Shown in pieces: positions 52,919 to 61,308 of a stretch of DNA of 64,000 nt (positions are counted from its first letter, which is position 1; each line of letters starts with the position of its first letter). The position numbers and the translations under genes are program-made. Origin of the DNA: Metarhizobium sp964253915 (GTDB lineage: Bacteria > Pseudomonadota > Alphaproteobacteria > Rhizobiales > Rhizobiaceae); contig NZ_CAXUSG020000001.1 in NCBI RefSeq assembly GCF_964253915.1, forward strand, positions 124,001-188,000, given 5' to 3'. Below the pieces are notes generated by a model. That model searched no databases and was not told where the DNA came from. It was given only the letters and a program-made list of their open reading frames with translations.

Positions 52919-54489
52919 GCGGGAGCGAGACAGTGAACACGACAAAACACAAAATCCGCGCTTCCATTGCCGGCGGCCTTTCCTTCTGCCTGGCGCTTTC
53001 GGGGCTGCCGGGCCGGATCGTGCCAGGACTTCCGAAGGCGGGTGTCGCTTATGCCAGCGACACCGTGCTGCGCATCGCGCAGTCCGGCCCGGGCGTCAAG
53101 AAGCGGGTGAAGCTCGGCCTCAACAAGGCGATCGTCGTCGACCTGCCGACCGATGCCCACGACATCCTGGTATCCGATCCGGAAATGGCCGATGCGGTGA
53201 CCCGCACCTCGCGGCGCATCTACCTGTTCGGCAAGACGGTCGGGCAGACGAATATTTTCGTTTTCGGTCCCGGCGGCGAGGAGATCGTCAGCCTCGACAT
53301 CGAGATCGAGCGCGACATTTCCGGGCTGCAGGCCAATCTGAAGCGCTTCATCCCGGAATCCGACATCAAGGTCGAGATCGTTTCCGACAACATCGTTCTG
53401 ACCGGCAGCGTGCGCACGCCACAGGATGCCGCCCAGGCCGAAAAGCTCGCCTCCGCCTTCCTCAAGGGCGGTGAGGCGACGACGCGCAACCAGGTCGCGT
53501 CGAGCAACAGCAACGGCGATGGCGCCGTGGCGATCTTCGCCGAAGACCGGCAGGAATCGCAGATCGTCAACCTGCTCACCATCGAGGGTGAAGACCAGGT
53601 GATGCTGAAGGTCACCGTTGCCGAAGTCACCCGTTCCGTCATGAAGCAGCTTGGTTTCAGCGGCTCGATCGGCGGCAGCGACGGCGCGATCAGCTTCCGC
53701 AACCCCACCAATCTCGGGGCCTCCGTCGATTGGGTGGCCGGCAACTACCTGACCGGCGGTTTTGGTGGCGTCGATATCGCTGCCTCCATGAACGCCATGG
53801 AGCAGGCTGGCGTGATGCGCACGCTGGCCGAACCCAGCCTGACGGCGATCTCTGGCGAGGCGGCGCATTTCAAGGTAGGCGGCGAGTTCCGCCTGGCCTC
53901 TGGGCAGGAAATCTCCGAGGACCCCGACACCGGCAAGCCGGTCATCGAGCGCGAGAACGAAACGACCGAATATGGCGTCGAACTCAACTTCACGCCGGTG
54001 GTACTATCGGCGGGGCGCATCAGCCTCAAGATCGAGACCAACGTCTCCGAGCCGACCTTCGAAGGTTCCTTCGTCTCCGCCGCAAGCAACAACGTGCCGG
54101 GCGTCACCTATCTCGGCCTGCGCAAGCGTGAGGCCTCCACCAGCGTCGAGCTGCCTTCGGGTGGCTCCATCGTCATCGCCGGCCTGGTACGTGACGATCT
54201 GCGCCAGGCGGTGTCCGGCCTGCCGGGCCTGTCGAAAATCCCGGTTATCGGCACGCTGTTCCGCAGCCGCGACTTCGTGCGCAACGAGACCGAAATGGTG
54301 ATCATTGCCACGCCTTATCTGGTGCGTCCCGTCGCCCGCAACCAGCTTTCCCGGCCGGACGACAATTTCCAGCCGGAAAACGATGCCGCCGCCTTCTTCC
54401 TCAATCGTGTCAACAAGGTCTACGGCCGCAAGGAAAACACCCTTCCGGGCAGCCGTTACCATGGCACGATCGGCTTCATCTACAAGTAG
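52915..54489 (+). CDS. cpaC: Tad pilus secretin CpaC
   Basis: Outer-membrane secretin of 524 residues forming the pilus exit pore. After a signal region comes the N-domain (LGLNKAIVVDLPTDAHDILVSD, short form VVDLPTDAHDILV) repeated as a separate protein on the other strand, a BON-like segment, then the secretin domain with ATPYLVRP near the end. The start overlaps cpaB as ATGA. Confidence 0.96.
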   Translation: MSGSETVNTTKHKIRASIAGGLSFCLALSGLPGRIVPGLPKAGVAYASDTVLRIAQSGPGVKKRVKLGLNKAIVVDLPTDAHDILVSDPEMADAVTRTSRRIYLFGKTVGQTNIFVFGPGGEEIVSLDIEIERDISGLQANLKRFIPESDIKVEIVSDNIVLTGSVRTPQDAAQAEKLASAFLKGGEATTRNQVASSNSNGDGAVAIFAEDRQESQIVNLLTIEGEDQVMLKVTVAEVTRSVMKQLGFSGSIGGSDGAISFRNPTNLGASVDWVAGNYLTGGFGGVDIAASMNAMEQAGVMRTLAEPSLTAISGEAAHFKVGGEFRLASGQEISEDPDTGKPVIERENETTEYGVELNFTPVVLSAGRISLKIETNVSEPTFEGSFVSAASNNVPGVTYLGLRKREASTSVELPSGGSIVIAGLVRDDLRQAVSGLPGLSKIPVIGTLFRSRDFVRNETEMVIIATPYLVRPVARNQLSRPDDNFQPENDAAAFFLNRVNKVYGRKENTLPGSRYHGTIGFIYK

Positions 54490-54502
54490 GGCGGGCGGAA
54501 CG

Positions 54503-55222
54503 ATGACGAATTTCACAAACACGATTTCCGGAAAAGACATGCTCAAGCAGCCGATCCGCCCATTCCTCCGCGCTGCCGCCATCACCCTGATCGTGGCATC
54601 GGCCGGCATGCTCGCCGGCTGCGGCAACAATCGTGACCGGATGTCGACCGGGGCGATCCCCGACGATTATCGCACCCGCCACCCCATCTCGCTGGCTGAG
54701 GTCGAGCATACGCTCGACATTCCGGTCGGTTCTGGCGACCGACGCCTGACGGTCGGTACGCGCGATGCGATCCATGGTTTCCTGGCGAATTACCGCACCG
54801 ACGCTTCCGGCGTCTTCCAGATCCAGTATCCGGAAGGATCGGCCAATGCCGCGGCGGCCTATCATTTGCGCCGCGAACTGCGTCAGGTCATGGCCGAAGC
54901 AGGCGTGCCGCGGCCGAAGATGGTCGAGACGGCCTACGGTGCTTCTCCTGATGGCGACGCCGCGCCGATCCGCCTCAGCTACGTGGCGATCACCGCCATG
55001 ACCAACGAATGCGGCCAGTGGCCGGAAGACATCACCAACAACACCGCCGAAAACAAGAACTACTATAATTTCGGCTGTGCTTCACAAAACAACCTTGCGG
55101 CCCAGATCGCCAATCCGATGGATCTCGTGGCGCCGCGCGGCATGACCCCGATCGATGCAAAGCGCCGGACGACGGTGATCGGATTGTATCGTGAAGGAAA
55201 AAGCACCGCCACCGCGGAATAA
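54503..55222 (+). CDS. cpaD: Tad pilus assembly lipoprotein CpaD
   Basis: Outer-membrane lipoprotein of 239 residues. The lipobox is MLAGC with Cys40. The CpaD domain follows with HPISLAEVEHTLDIPVG and the cysteines at NECGQWP and NFGCASQNNLAAQIANP (kept in short pieces). The ATG at 54503 is chosen; ATG at 54539 is an alternative that gives a more usual signal peptide length. Helps secretin assembly. Confidence 0.93.
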   Translation: MTNFTNTISGKDMLKQPIRPFLRAAAITLIVASAGMLAGCGNNRDRMSTGAIPDDYRTRHPISLAEVEHTLDIPVGSGDRRLTVGTRDAIHGFLANYRTDASGVFQIQYPEGSANAAAAYHLRRELRQVMAEAGVPRPKMVETAYGASPDGDAAPIRLSYVAITAMTNECGQWPEDITNNTAENKNYYNFGCASQNNLAAQIANPMDLVAPRGMTPIDAKRRTTVIGLYREGKSTATAE

Positions 55223-55254
55223 GCACGGCACGGGCGAAGGCCAGGAAGAAACAG

Positions 55255-56544
55255 ATGAGCGCGATCGAATACGACATCAAATCCGGCGACGCCGCCGGCC
55301 CGCACGGCGAGGATCAGACGCGCCCGAGTGATATCGAGCACCTGCGTCCTCTGCCGCGCATCTCCGTGCATGCCTTCTGCGAAAGCGAGGCGATGCAGCG
55401 GGTGATGGAGAAATGCAGCCAGGACCGGCGCATGGCCAAGGTCAACATGCGGGTCAATGCCGGCGGCATCTCGGCCGCCGCCAACATGTTCGCTTCGGTG
55501 CCGACGCCGAACCTGATCATTCTCGAAACCACCGCCGAGCCGGCGACCCTGCTGACCGAGCTCGCGCCGCTGGCCGAGGTCTGCGATCCCTCGACCAAGG
55601 TGGTGCTGATCGGCCGCTACAACGATATCGGCCTCTATCGCGAACTGATCCGCAACGGCATTTCCGAATATATGGTGATGCCGGTTTCCATGGCCGACAC
55701 GCTGGCGGCGATCTCGACGATCTTCGTCGATCCCGAGGCGGAACCGCTCGGCCGCTCGATCGCCTTCATCGGCGCCAAGGGCGGTGTCGGCTCCTCGACC
55801 ATCGCCCACAATTGCGCCTTCGGCATCTCCAACCTGTTTTCGACCGAAACGATCCTCGCCGATCTCGACCTGCCCTATGGCACGGCAAACATAGATTTCG
55901 ACCAGGACCCGACGCAGGGCATGGCCGAGGCGGTGTTTTCGCCGGACCGTCTCGACGAAATGTTCCTCGACCGCCTGCTGGCGAAGTGCTCCGAACATCT
56001 CTCGCTTCTTGCAGCGCCGTCGATGCTCGACCGCCCCTATGATTTCCAGAGCGACGCCTTCCTGCCGGTGCTGGAGATCCTGCAGCGCACTGCGCCGGTC
56101 ACCGTGCTCGACGTGCCGCATATGTGGTCCGACTGGACGCGCACGGTTCTGGCCGGCGCCGACGAGGTGGTGATCACCGCAGCCCCCGATCTCGCCAACC
56201 TGCGCAACACCAAGAACATGCTGGACGCGCTGAAGAAGCTCAGGCCCAACGACAGGCCGCCGCACCTGATCCTCAACCAGGTCGGCATGCCGAAGCGGCC
56301 GGAAATCTCGACGTCCGATTTCTGCGAACCGCTGGAAACCGATCCCGTGGCGATCGTTACCTTCGATCCGCAGCTGTTCGGCAATGCCGCCAACAGCGGG
56401 CGGATGATTTCGGAGATCGACGCGAAGTCGCCGACGGCGGAAACCTTCTCGCAGCTGGCGCATATCGTCACCGGGCGCGCCAGCGTCAAGAAACCGAAGA
56501 AGGGCGGGCTCGGTAAGGTCCTCGGCCTTCTCGGACGCAAGTAA
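55255..56544 (+). CDS. cpaE: Tad pilus assembly ATPase CpaE
   Basis: ParA/MinD-like protein of 429 residues. An atypical response-regulator-like N-domain (about 35-158) precedes the ATPase domain with the deviant Walker motif GAKGGVGSST near 173-182. It places the pilus at the cell pole in related bacteria. CAGGAAGAAACAG precedes the ATG. Confidence 0.95.
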   Translation: MSAIEYDIKSGDAAGPHGEDQTRPSDIEHLRPLPRISVHAFCESEAMQRVMEKCSQDRRMAKVNMRVNAGGISAAANMFASVPTPNLIILETTAEPATLLTELAPLAEVCDPSTKVVLIGRYNDIGLYRELIRNGISEYMVMPVSMADTLAAISTIFVDPEAEPLGRSIAFIGAKGGVGSSTIAHNCAFGISNLFSTETILADLDLPYGTANIDFDQDPTQGMAEAVFSPDRLDEMFLDRLLAKCSEHLSLLAAPSMLDRPYDFQSDAFLPVLEILQRTAPVTVLDVPHMWSDWTRTVLAGADEVVITAAPDLANLRNTKNMLDALKKLRPNDRPPHLILNQVGMPKRPEISTSDFCEPLETDPVAIVTFDPQLFGNAANSGRMISEIDAKSPTAETFSQLAHIVTGRASVKKPKKGGLGKVLGLLGRK

Positions 56545-56610
56545 CACCAAGGCATGTCGCGTAAGATTTTGCACAGAGGTTTTGCGAAAACGGCATGCGG
56601 AAACAAAGAG

Positions 56611-56654
56611 CTAGAGCGTGAAAGCGGATCTGAAGATCGCGACACGCTTTAAAG
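56611..56654. repeat. Palindromic intergenic repeat between cpaE and cpaF
   Basis: CTAGAGCGTG (56611-56620) and CACGCTTTAAAG (56643-56654) form the outer arms; GCGGATC and GATCGC form the inner hairpin around TGAA. This type of sequence is common in rhizobial intergenic regions and differs from the repeats at 9083, 11371 and 34246. It lies inside the pilus operon and could weaken read-through into cpaF. Confidence 0.55.
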
Positions 56655-56676
56655 TCTGGTAGATTGGGTCATTCTC

Positions 56677-58170
56677 ATGTTCGGCAAACGTAGCAGCGAT
56701 GGTTTTGGAAAAGGCGGCGGCAGCGTCGCCCCGCCGCCGCAGGCGATACCCCAGGCCGATGTCGCCCCGCCTCCGGCCACCGCCGCCATAGCCGCGGCCA
56801 CACCGGTCGAGCCGGCGTCGGCAGCCCGCCAGCAGGTGGCTCCGCCGCCACTGCAGGCGTCCACCACGCGCCGCCGCCCGGCACGCGCCGAGGATTATTA
56901 CGACACCAAATCGCAGGTCTTCTCGGCGCTGATCGACACGATCGACCTGTCGCAGCTCGCCAAGCTCGACACCGAAAGCGCCCGCGAAGAAATCCGCGAC
57001 ATCGTCAACGACATCATCACCATCAAGAACTTTGCGATGTCGATTTCCGAGCAGGAAGAGCTGCTCGAGGATATCTGCAACGACGTGCTCGGTTACGGCC
57101 CGCTGGAGCCGCTGCTGGCACGCGACGACATCGCCGACATCATGGTCAACGGTGCCGGCCAGACCTTCATCGAAGTCGGCGGCAAGTCGATTCCGTCGGA
57201 AATACGTTTCCGCGACAATTCGCAGCTTCTGTCGATCTGCCAGCGCATCGTCAGCCAGGTCGGCCGTCGCGTCGACGAATCCTCGCCGATCTGCGACGCG
57301 CGCCTGCCGGACGGCTCGCGTGTCAACGTCATCGCCCCGCCGCTCGCCATCGACGGCCCGGCCCTGACGATCCGTAAATTCAAGAAGGACAAGCTCAACC
57401 TCGACCAGCTGGTGAAGTTCGGTGCCATTACGCCGGATGGCGCCACCGTGCTGCAGATCATCGGCCGGGTGCGTTGCAACGTCATCATCTCCGGCGGCAC
57501 CGGCTCGGGCAAGACGACGCTGCTCAACTGCCTGACGCGTTATATCGACACCGACGAACGCGTCATCACCTGCGAAGACACCGCCGAACTGCAACTGCAG
57601 CAGCCGCATGTCGTGCGCCTCGAAACCCGCCCGCCGAACATCGAAGGCGAAGGCGAGATCACCATGCGCGACCTCGTCAAGAACTGCCTGCGTATGCGTC
57701 CCGAACGCATCATCGTCGGCGAAGTGCGCGGACCGGAAGTCTTCGACCTGTTGCAGGCGATGAACACCGGTCACGACGGCTCGATGGGCACGATCCACGC
57801 CAACACGCCGCGCGAATGCCTGAACCGTATGGAATCGATGATCGCCATGGGCGGTTTCACGCTGCCGGCCAAGACGGTGCGCGAAATCATCTCCAGTTCG
57901 GTCGACGTCATCATCCAGGCCGCCCGCCTCCGCGACGGTTCGCGCCGCATCACCCACATCACCGAGGTGCTGGGCATGGAAGGCGACGTCATCATCACCC
58001 AGGACCTGATGCGCTACGAGCTGGAAGGCGAAGACGCCAACGGCCGTCTTATCGGCCGCCACAAGTCGACCGGCATCGGCAAGCCGCATTTCTGGGACCG
58101 GGCCCGCTATTTCAACGAGGAGCGGCGCCTTGCCGCGGCCTTGGACGCGATGGAAGACAAGTCGAGATAA
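56677..58170 (+). CDS. cpaF: Tad pilus motor ATPase CpaF
   Basis: Cytoplasmic secretion ATPase of 497 residues driving pilus extension and retraction. Walker A ISGGTGSGKTTLL is at 271-283; the His-box and Asp-box regions TGHDGSMGTIHANTP and RPERIIVGEVRGPE are present. The first 65 residues are alanine- and proline-rich. Forms the motor with TadB and TadC. Confidence 0.97.
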   Translation: MFGKRSSDGFGKGGGSVAPPPQAIPQADVAPPPATAAIAAATPVEPASAARQQVAPPPLQASTTRRRPARAEDYYDTKSQVFSALIDTIDLSQLAKLDTESAREEIRDIVNDIITIKNFAMSISEQEELLEDICNDVLGYGPLEPLLARDDIADIMVNGAGQTFIEVGGKSIPSEIRFRDNSQLLSICQRIVSQVGRRVDESSPICDARLPDGSRVNVIAPPLAIDGPALTIRKFKKDKLNLDQLVKFGAITPDGATVLQIIGRVRCNVIISGGTGSGKTTLLNCLTRYIDTDERVITCEDTAELQLQQPHVVRLETRPPNIEGEGEITMRDLVKNCLRMRPERIIVGEVRGPEVFDLLQAMNTGHDGSMGTIHANTPRECLNRMESMIAMGGFTLPAKTVREIISSSVDVIIQAARLRDGSRRITHITEVLGMEGDVIITQDLMRYELEGEDANGRLIGRHKSTGIGKPHFWDRARYFNEERRLAAALDAMEDKSR

Positions 58171-58182
58171 GGAAACCGGGGC

Positions 58183-59187
58183 ATGTTCGGAATTGATCCG
58201 TCCATATTGGGACTTATCGCGCTGGTCGCCATCGCTGCCGGCGCGCTCGCCTATGGTGTGCTGTTTTCCTCGATCGAGACCCAGAAGAAGACCGAGGGTC
58301 GCGTTAATCGCGTCAAGTCCGCCGAGACCGATACCGCCAAGATGAAGGCGGCGCGCGATCGCGTCGACGAACTGTCCAAGCGCCGCAAGTCGATGCAGGA
58401 CTCCATCAAGGAGATGGAAAAGCGCAACCAGAAGGGCACCAAGACGGCGGGGATGAAGACACGGCTGGTGCAGACCGGCCTGCCGTTGACGATGAAGCAT
58501 TTTTACCTGGGCAGCGTCGGCCTGGGCCTGTTTGCCTTCATCGTTGCCTTCGTCCTGGGAGCGTCGCTGCTGGTGGCGGTCGGCCTTGGCTTCGCCGCCT
58601 CCATCGGCCTGCCGCGCTGGGTGGTGGGTTTTCTCATCCGCCGGCGCAAGAACAAGTTTCTCGAAGAATTTCCGAATTCGCTCGATGTCATGGTGCGCGC
58701 CATCAAGTCCGGCCTGCCGCTGAACGACGCGCTGCGGATGATTGCCGCCGATGGCCAGGAACCGGTCAGGTCCGAGTTCCGGCGTGTGGTCGAGTCGCAG
58801 CAGATGGGCATGAGCATTCCCGATGCCTGTACCCGCATGCACACCTCGATCCCGCTGCAGGAAGTCAACTTCTTCGCCATCGTCATCAACATCCAGGCCC
58901 AGGCGGGCGGCAACCTGTCGGAAGCGCTGGGCAACCTCGCCAAGGTGCTGCGCGAGCGCAAGAAGATGAAGGCGAAGGTGGCGGCGCTGTCGATGGAAGC
59001 CAAGGCCTCGGCGGCGATCATCGGCGCTTTGCCCTTCATCGTCGCTTTCCTCGTCTACCTGACCTCGCCCGGCTACATCATGCTTCTGTTTACCGATCCG
59101 CGCGGCCACCTCATTCTCGTCTGCTCGGCGATCTGGATGTCCATCGGCATCTTCGTCATGAAAAACATGGTCAGCTTCGACATTTGA
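58183..59187 (+). CDS. tadB: Tad pilus inner-membrane platform protein TadB
   Basis: GspF/TadB-type platform protein of 334 residues with helices at the start, in the middle and at the end, and the T2SSF core with LPLNDALRMIA and FFAIVINIQAQAGGNL. It couples the CpaF motor to the growing pilus. Starts 12 bases after cpaF. Confidence 0.95.
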   Translation: MFGIDPSILGLIALVAIAAGALAYGVLFSSIETQKKTEGRVNRVKSAETDTAKMKAARDRVDELSKRRKSMQDSIKEMEKRNQKGTKTAGMKTRLVQTGLPLTMKHFYLGSVGLGLFAFIVAFVLGASLLVAVGLGFAASIGLPRWVVGFLIRRRKNKFLEEFPNSLDVMVRAIKSGLPLNDALRMIAADGQEPVRSEFRRVVESQQMGMSIPDACTRMHTSIPLQEVNFFAIVINIQAQAGGNLSEALGNLAKVLRERKKMKAKVAALSMEAKASAAIIGALPFIVAFLVYLTSPGYIMLLFTDPRGHLILVCSAIWMSIGIFVMKNMVSFDI

Positions 59188-59203
59188 TCGGATTGGAATC
59201 CCT

Positions 59204-60190
59204 ATGACCGCAGATCTCGCCGCCAGATTGACCGACCCCACCACGATCCTGGCGGTGCTGGTGGCGATCGCCGTTTTCGCCTCGCTCTATTCCTTCGCCA
59301 TGCCGTTCTTCGAACGCGGCGAGCTGGGCAAGCGAATGAGGGCGGTCTCCGTCGAACGCGACCAGATTCGTGCCCGCGAACGCGCCCGCATGAATGTCGA
59401 CCAGGCGACGCCGAAAGCCTCGCTGCGGGCGCAGAAGAGCCAGTCGGCGCAGCAGATCGTCGAGCGCTTCAACCTCAGGGAAGCGCTTGTCGACGCCAAC
59501 ACCATGAACAAGCTGCGGGCTGCCGGCCTGCGTTCGCAAAACGCGCTCAACATGTTTCTTGCAGCGCGTTTCATCCTGCCCTTCATCTTCCTGGTGCTGG
59601 GCATCGTCTGGGTTTTCGTTCTCGGCAATCTCGGCGACAAGCCGCTGCCGGTGCGTATCCTGGTGACGGTGGTGATCGGTTATGCCGGTTTCTACGCGCC
59701 GAACATCTACGTATCGAACCGGATGTCGAAGCGGCAGCATTCCATCAGGCGCGCCTGGCCGGATGGCCTCGACCTGATGCTGATCTGCGTCGAAGCCGGC
59801 AATTCGATGGAAGCGGCGATGCGTCGCGTCTCGGAAGAAATGGCCGAACAATCGCCGGCGCTCGCCGAAGAAATGGTGCTGACGACAGCCGAACTCTCCT
59901 TCCTCAGCGACCGGCGCGTCGCACTCGAAAATCTTGGCACCCGCACCCAGCTGGATGCGGTGAAGAACGTCACCCAGGCGCTGATCCAGGCTGACCGCTA
60001 CGGCACGCCCGTTGCGCAGGCGCTGCGCGTGCTGGCGCAGGAAAGCCGTGACGAACGCATGAACGAGGCAGAGAAAAAGGCCGCCGCCCTGCCGCCGAAG
60101 CTCACCGTGCCGATGATCCTGTTCTTCCTGCCGGTGCTGGTCGCCGTCATCCTCGGGCCGGCCGGCATCCAGGTGGCCGACAAGTTCTGA
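59204..60190 (+). CDS. tadC: Tad pilus inner-membrane platform protein TadC
   Basis: Second GspF-type platform protein, 328 residues, with helices at 15-35 and 120-165 and the T2SSF core WPDGLDLMLICVEAGNSME; the C-terminus ends in a membrane helix (MILFFLPVLVAVILGPAGI). Last gene of the pilus operon. Confidence 0.95.
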   Translation: MTADLAARLTDPTTILAVLVAIAVFASLYSFAMPFFERGELGKRMRAVSVERDQIRARERARMNVDQATPKASLRAQKSQSAQQIVERFNLREALVDANTMNKLRAAGLRSQNALNMFLAARFILPFIFLVLGIVWVFVLGNLGDKPLPVRILVTVVIGYAGFYAPNIYVSNRMSKRQHSIRRAWPDGLDLMLICVEAGNSMEAAMRRVSEEMAEQSPALAEEMVLTTAELSFLSDRRVALENLGTRTQLDAVKNVTQALIQADRYGTPVAQALRVLAQESRDERMNEAEKKAAALPPKLTVPMILFFLPVLVAVILGPAGIQVADKF

Positions 60191-60291
60191 TCCGGCCAAG
60201 CATAAGTTCTTTTCATCGCAGCATTCACCGAACGCGATTGCCGTGCGTCGCCGTGCCGCCTATGGAAGACGGCGGGCAGGAGGCGTAAGGC

Positions 60292-61182
60292 GTGAGCGAC
60301 GGACGGCAGGAAGCAGCGATTGAGGGTTTGGCGGAGCGCGGTTCGCCGGCTGGCGGCATGTTTCTCGGCGCCGCCATGTGCATCGCGTCGATGGCATGCA
60401 TCCAGTTCGGTTCGGCCCTTTCGGCGCCGGCGCTGGCCGCACATGGGCCGATGGGTACGACCTGGCTGCGGCTGAGCTTTGCCGCATTGCTTCTCTGTCT
60501 CGTCGTGCGGCCGCGCCTGGCGCGTTACAGCTGGGAACAGTGGAAAGGCGCGCTGCTGCTCGGCGTCACCACCGTGGCGATGACCGTCTGCTTCTTCTCC
60601 GCCATGCAGCGCATTCCGCTCGGTCTGGCGGTCGCCATCGATTTCCTCGGGCCGCTCGCCGTGGCGACGTTCGGTTACGGTCTCAGCCGGCGGCTGTTCT
60701 GGCCGCTTCTTGCCGGGGCCGGCGTGCTTTTGCTCGCCCATGACGGCGAGGGCTGGACCGGCAATCTTGCCGGCGTGCTGTTCGCCTTCGGCGCCGCCAC
60801 CGGCTGGGCCTGCTATATCCTGTTGACCAAGCGGGTCGGGGCGGCCTTCCAGGGTTTCGAAGGCCTGGCGATTTCCCTTGCCGTCTCGGCCATCGTCGCC
60901 ACGCCGTTCGGTTTTGCCGACGGGCTGTCCGGCATCTCGCTGGAGGGTCTGCTCGGCATGGCAGGGCTGGCGATCCTGGTGCCCCTCTTGCCCTACACTT
61001 TGGAAATGACGGCACTGCGGCGCATGCCGACCGCCACCTTCGGCATCCTGATGAGCCTGGAGCCCGCCTTCGGCGCGCTTGCCGGTTTCCTCATCCTCAG
61101 CCAGCCGATGACGGCATTGCAAATGCTCGGCACGGCACTTGTCGTCGCCGCCAGCGTCGGCGCGACAGCGGGCGATCGTTGA
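60292..61182 (+). CDS. DMT family (EamA/RhtA-like) exporter
   Basis: Ten-helix inner-membrane exporter of 296 residues resembling RhtA-type threonine/homoserine exporters: two EamA repeats, with VAIDFLGPLAVA in the first and MSLEPAFGALAGFLIL in the second. The start is GTG at 60292 with AGGAGG upstream. It is the second DMT exporter in the window but not a close copy of the one at 39001. Substrate inferred from family only. Confidence 0.88.
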   Translation: MSDGRQEAAIEGLAERGSPAGGMFLGAAMCIASMACIQFGSALSAPALAAHGPMGTTWLRLSFAALLLCLVVRPRLARYSWEQWKGALLLGVTTVAMTVCFFSAMQRIPLGLAVAIDFLGPLAVATFGYGLSRRLFWPLLAGAGVLLLAHDGEGWTGNLAGVLFAFGAATGWACYILLTKRVGAAFQGFEGLAISLAVSAIVATPFGFADGLSGISLEGLLGMAGLAILVPLLPYTLEMTALRRMPTATFGILMSLEPAFGALAGFLILSQPMTALQMLGTALVVAASVGATAGDR

Positions 61183-61196
61183 GGGCATCCAGCCAG

Positions 61197-61210
61197 TGTC
61201 AGGTCTGACA
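61197..61210. promoter_or_regulatory. Inverted repeat TGTCAG-GT-CTGACA upstream of the phosphoketolase gene
   Basis: A 6+6 inverted repeat between the exporter stop and the phosphoketolase start. It resembles GntR-type operators, but no such regulator is nearby. Confidence 0.35.
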
Positions 61211-61230
61211 ATTGGCGACAAACGGCAAAG

Positions 61231-61244
61231 CTGATCTATATCAA
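61231..61244. promoter_or_regulatory. Fnr/FixK-type anaerobox upstream of the phosphoketolase gene
   Basis: CTGAT-CTAT-ATCAA matches the consensus TTGAT-N4-ATCAA at 9 of 10 defined positions. It is 65 bases before the phosphoketolase ATG. In rhizobia this box is bound by FnrN or FixK under low oxygen; binding here is inferred. Confidence 0.55.
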
Positions 61245-61308
61245 GGAAGGCCAAGGCTCTCCGAGCCAGGTTGCAGCAATCGTATCGCCCCCACCGAGGA
61301 GACGTTTC

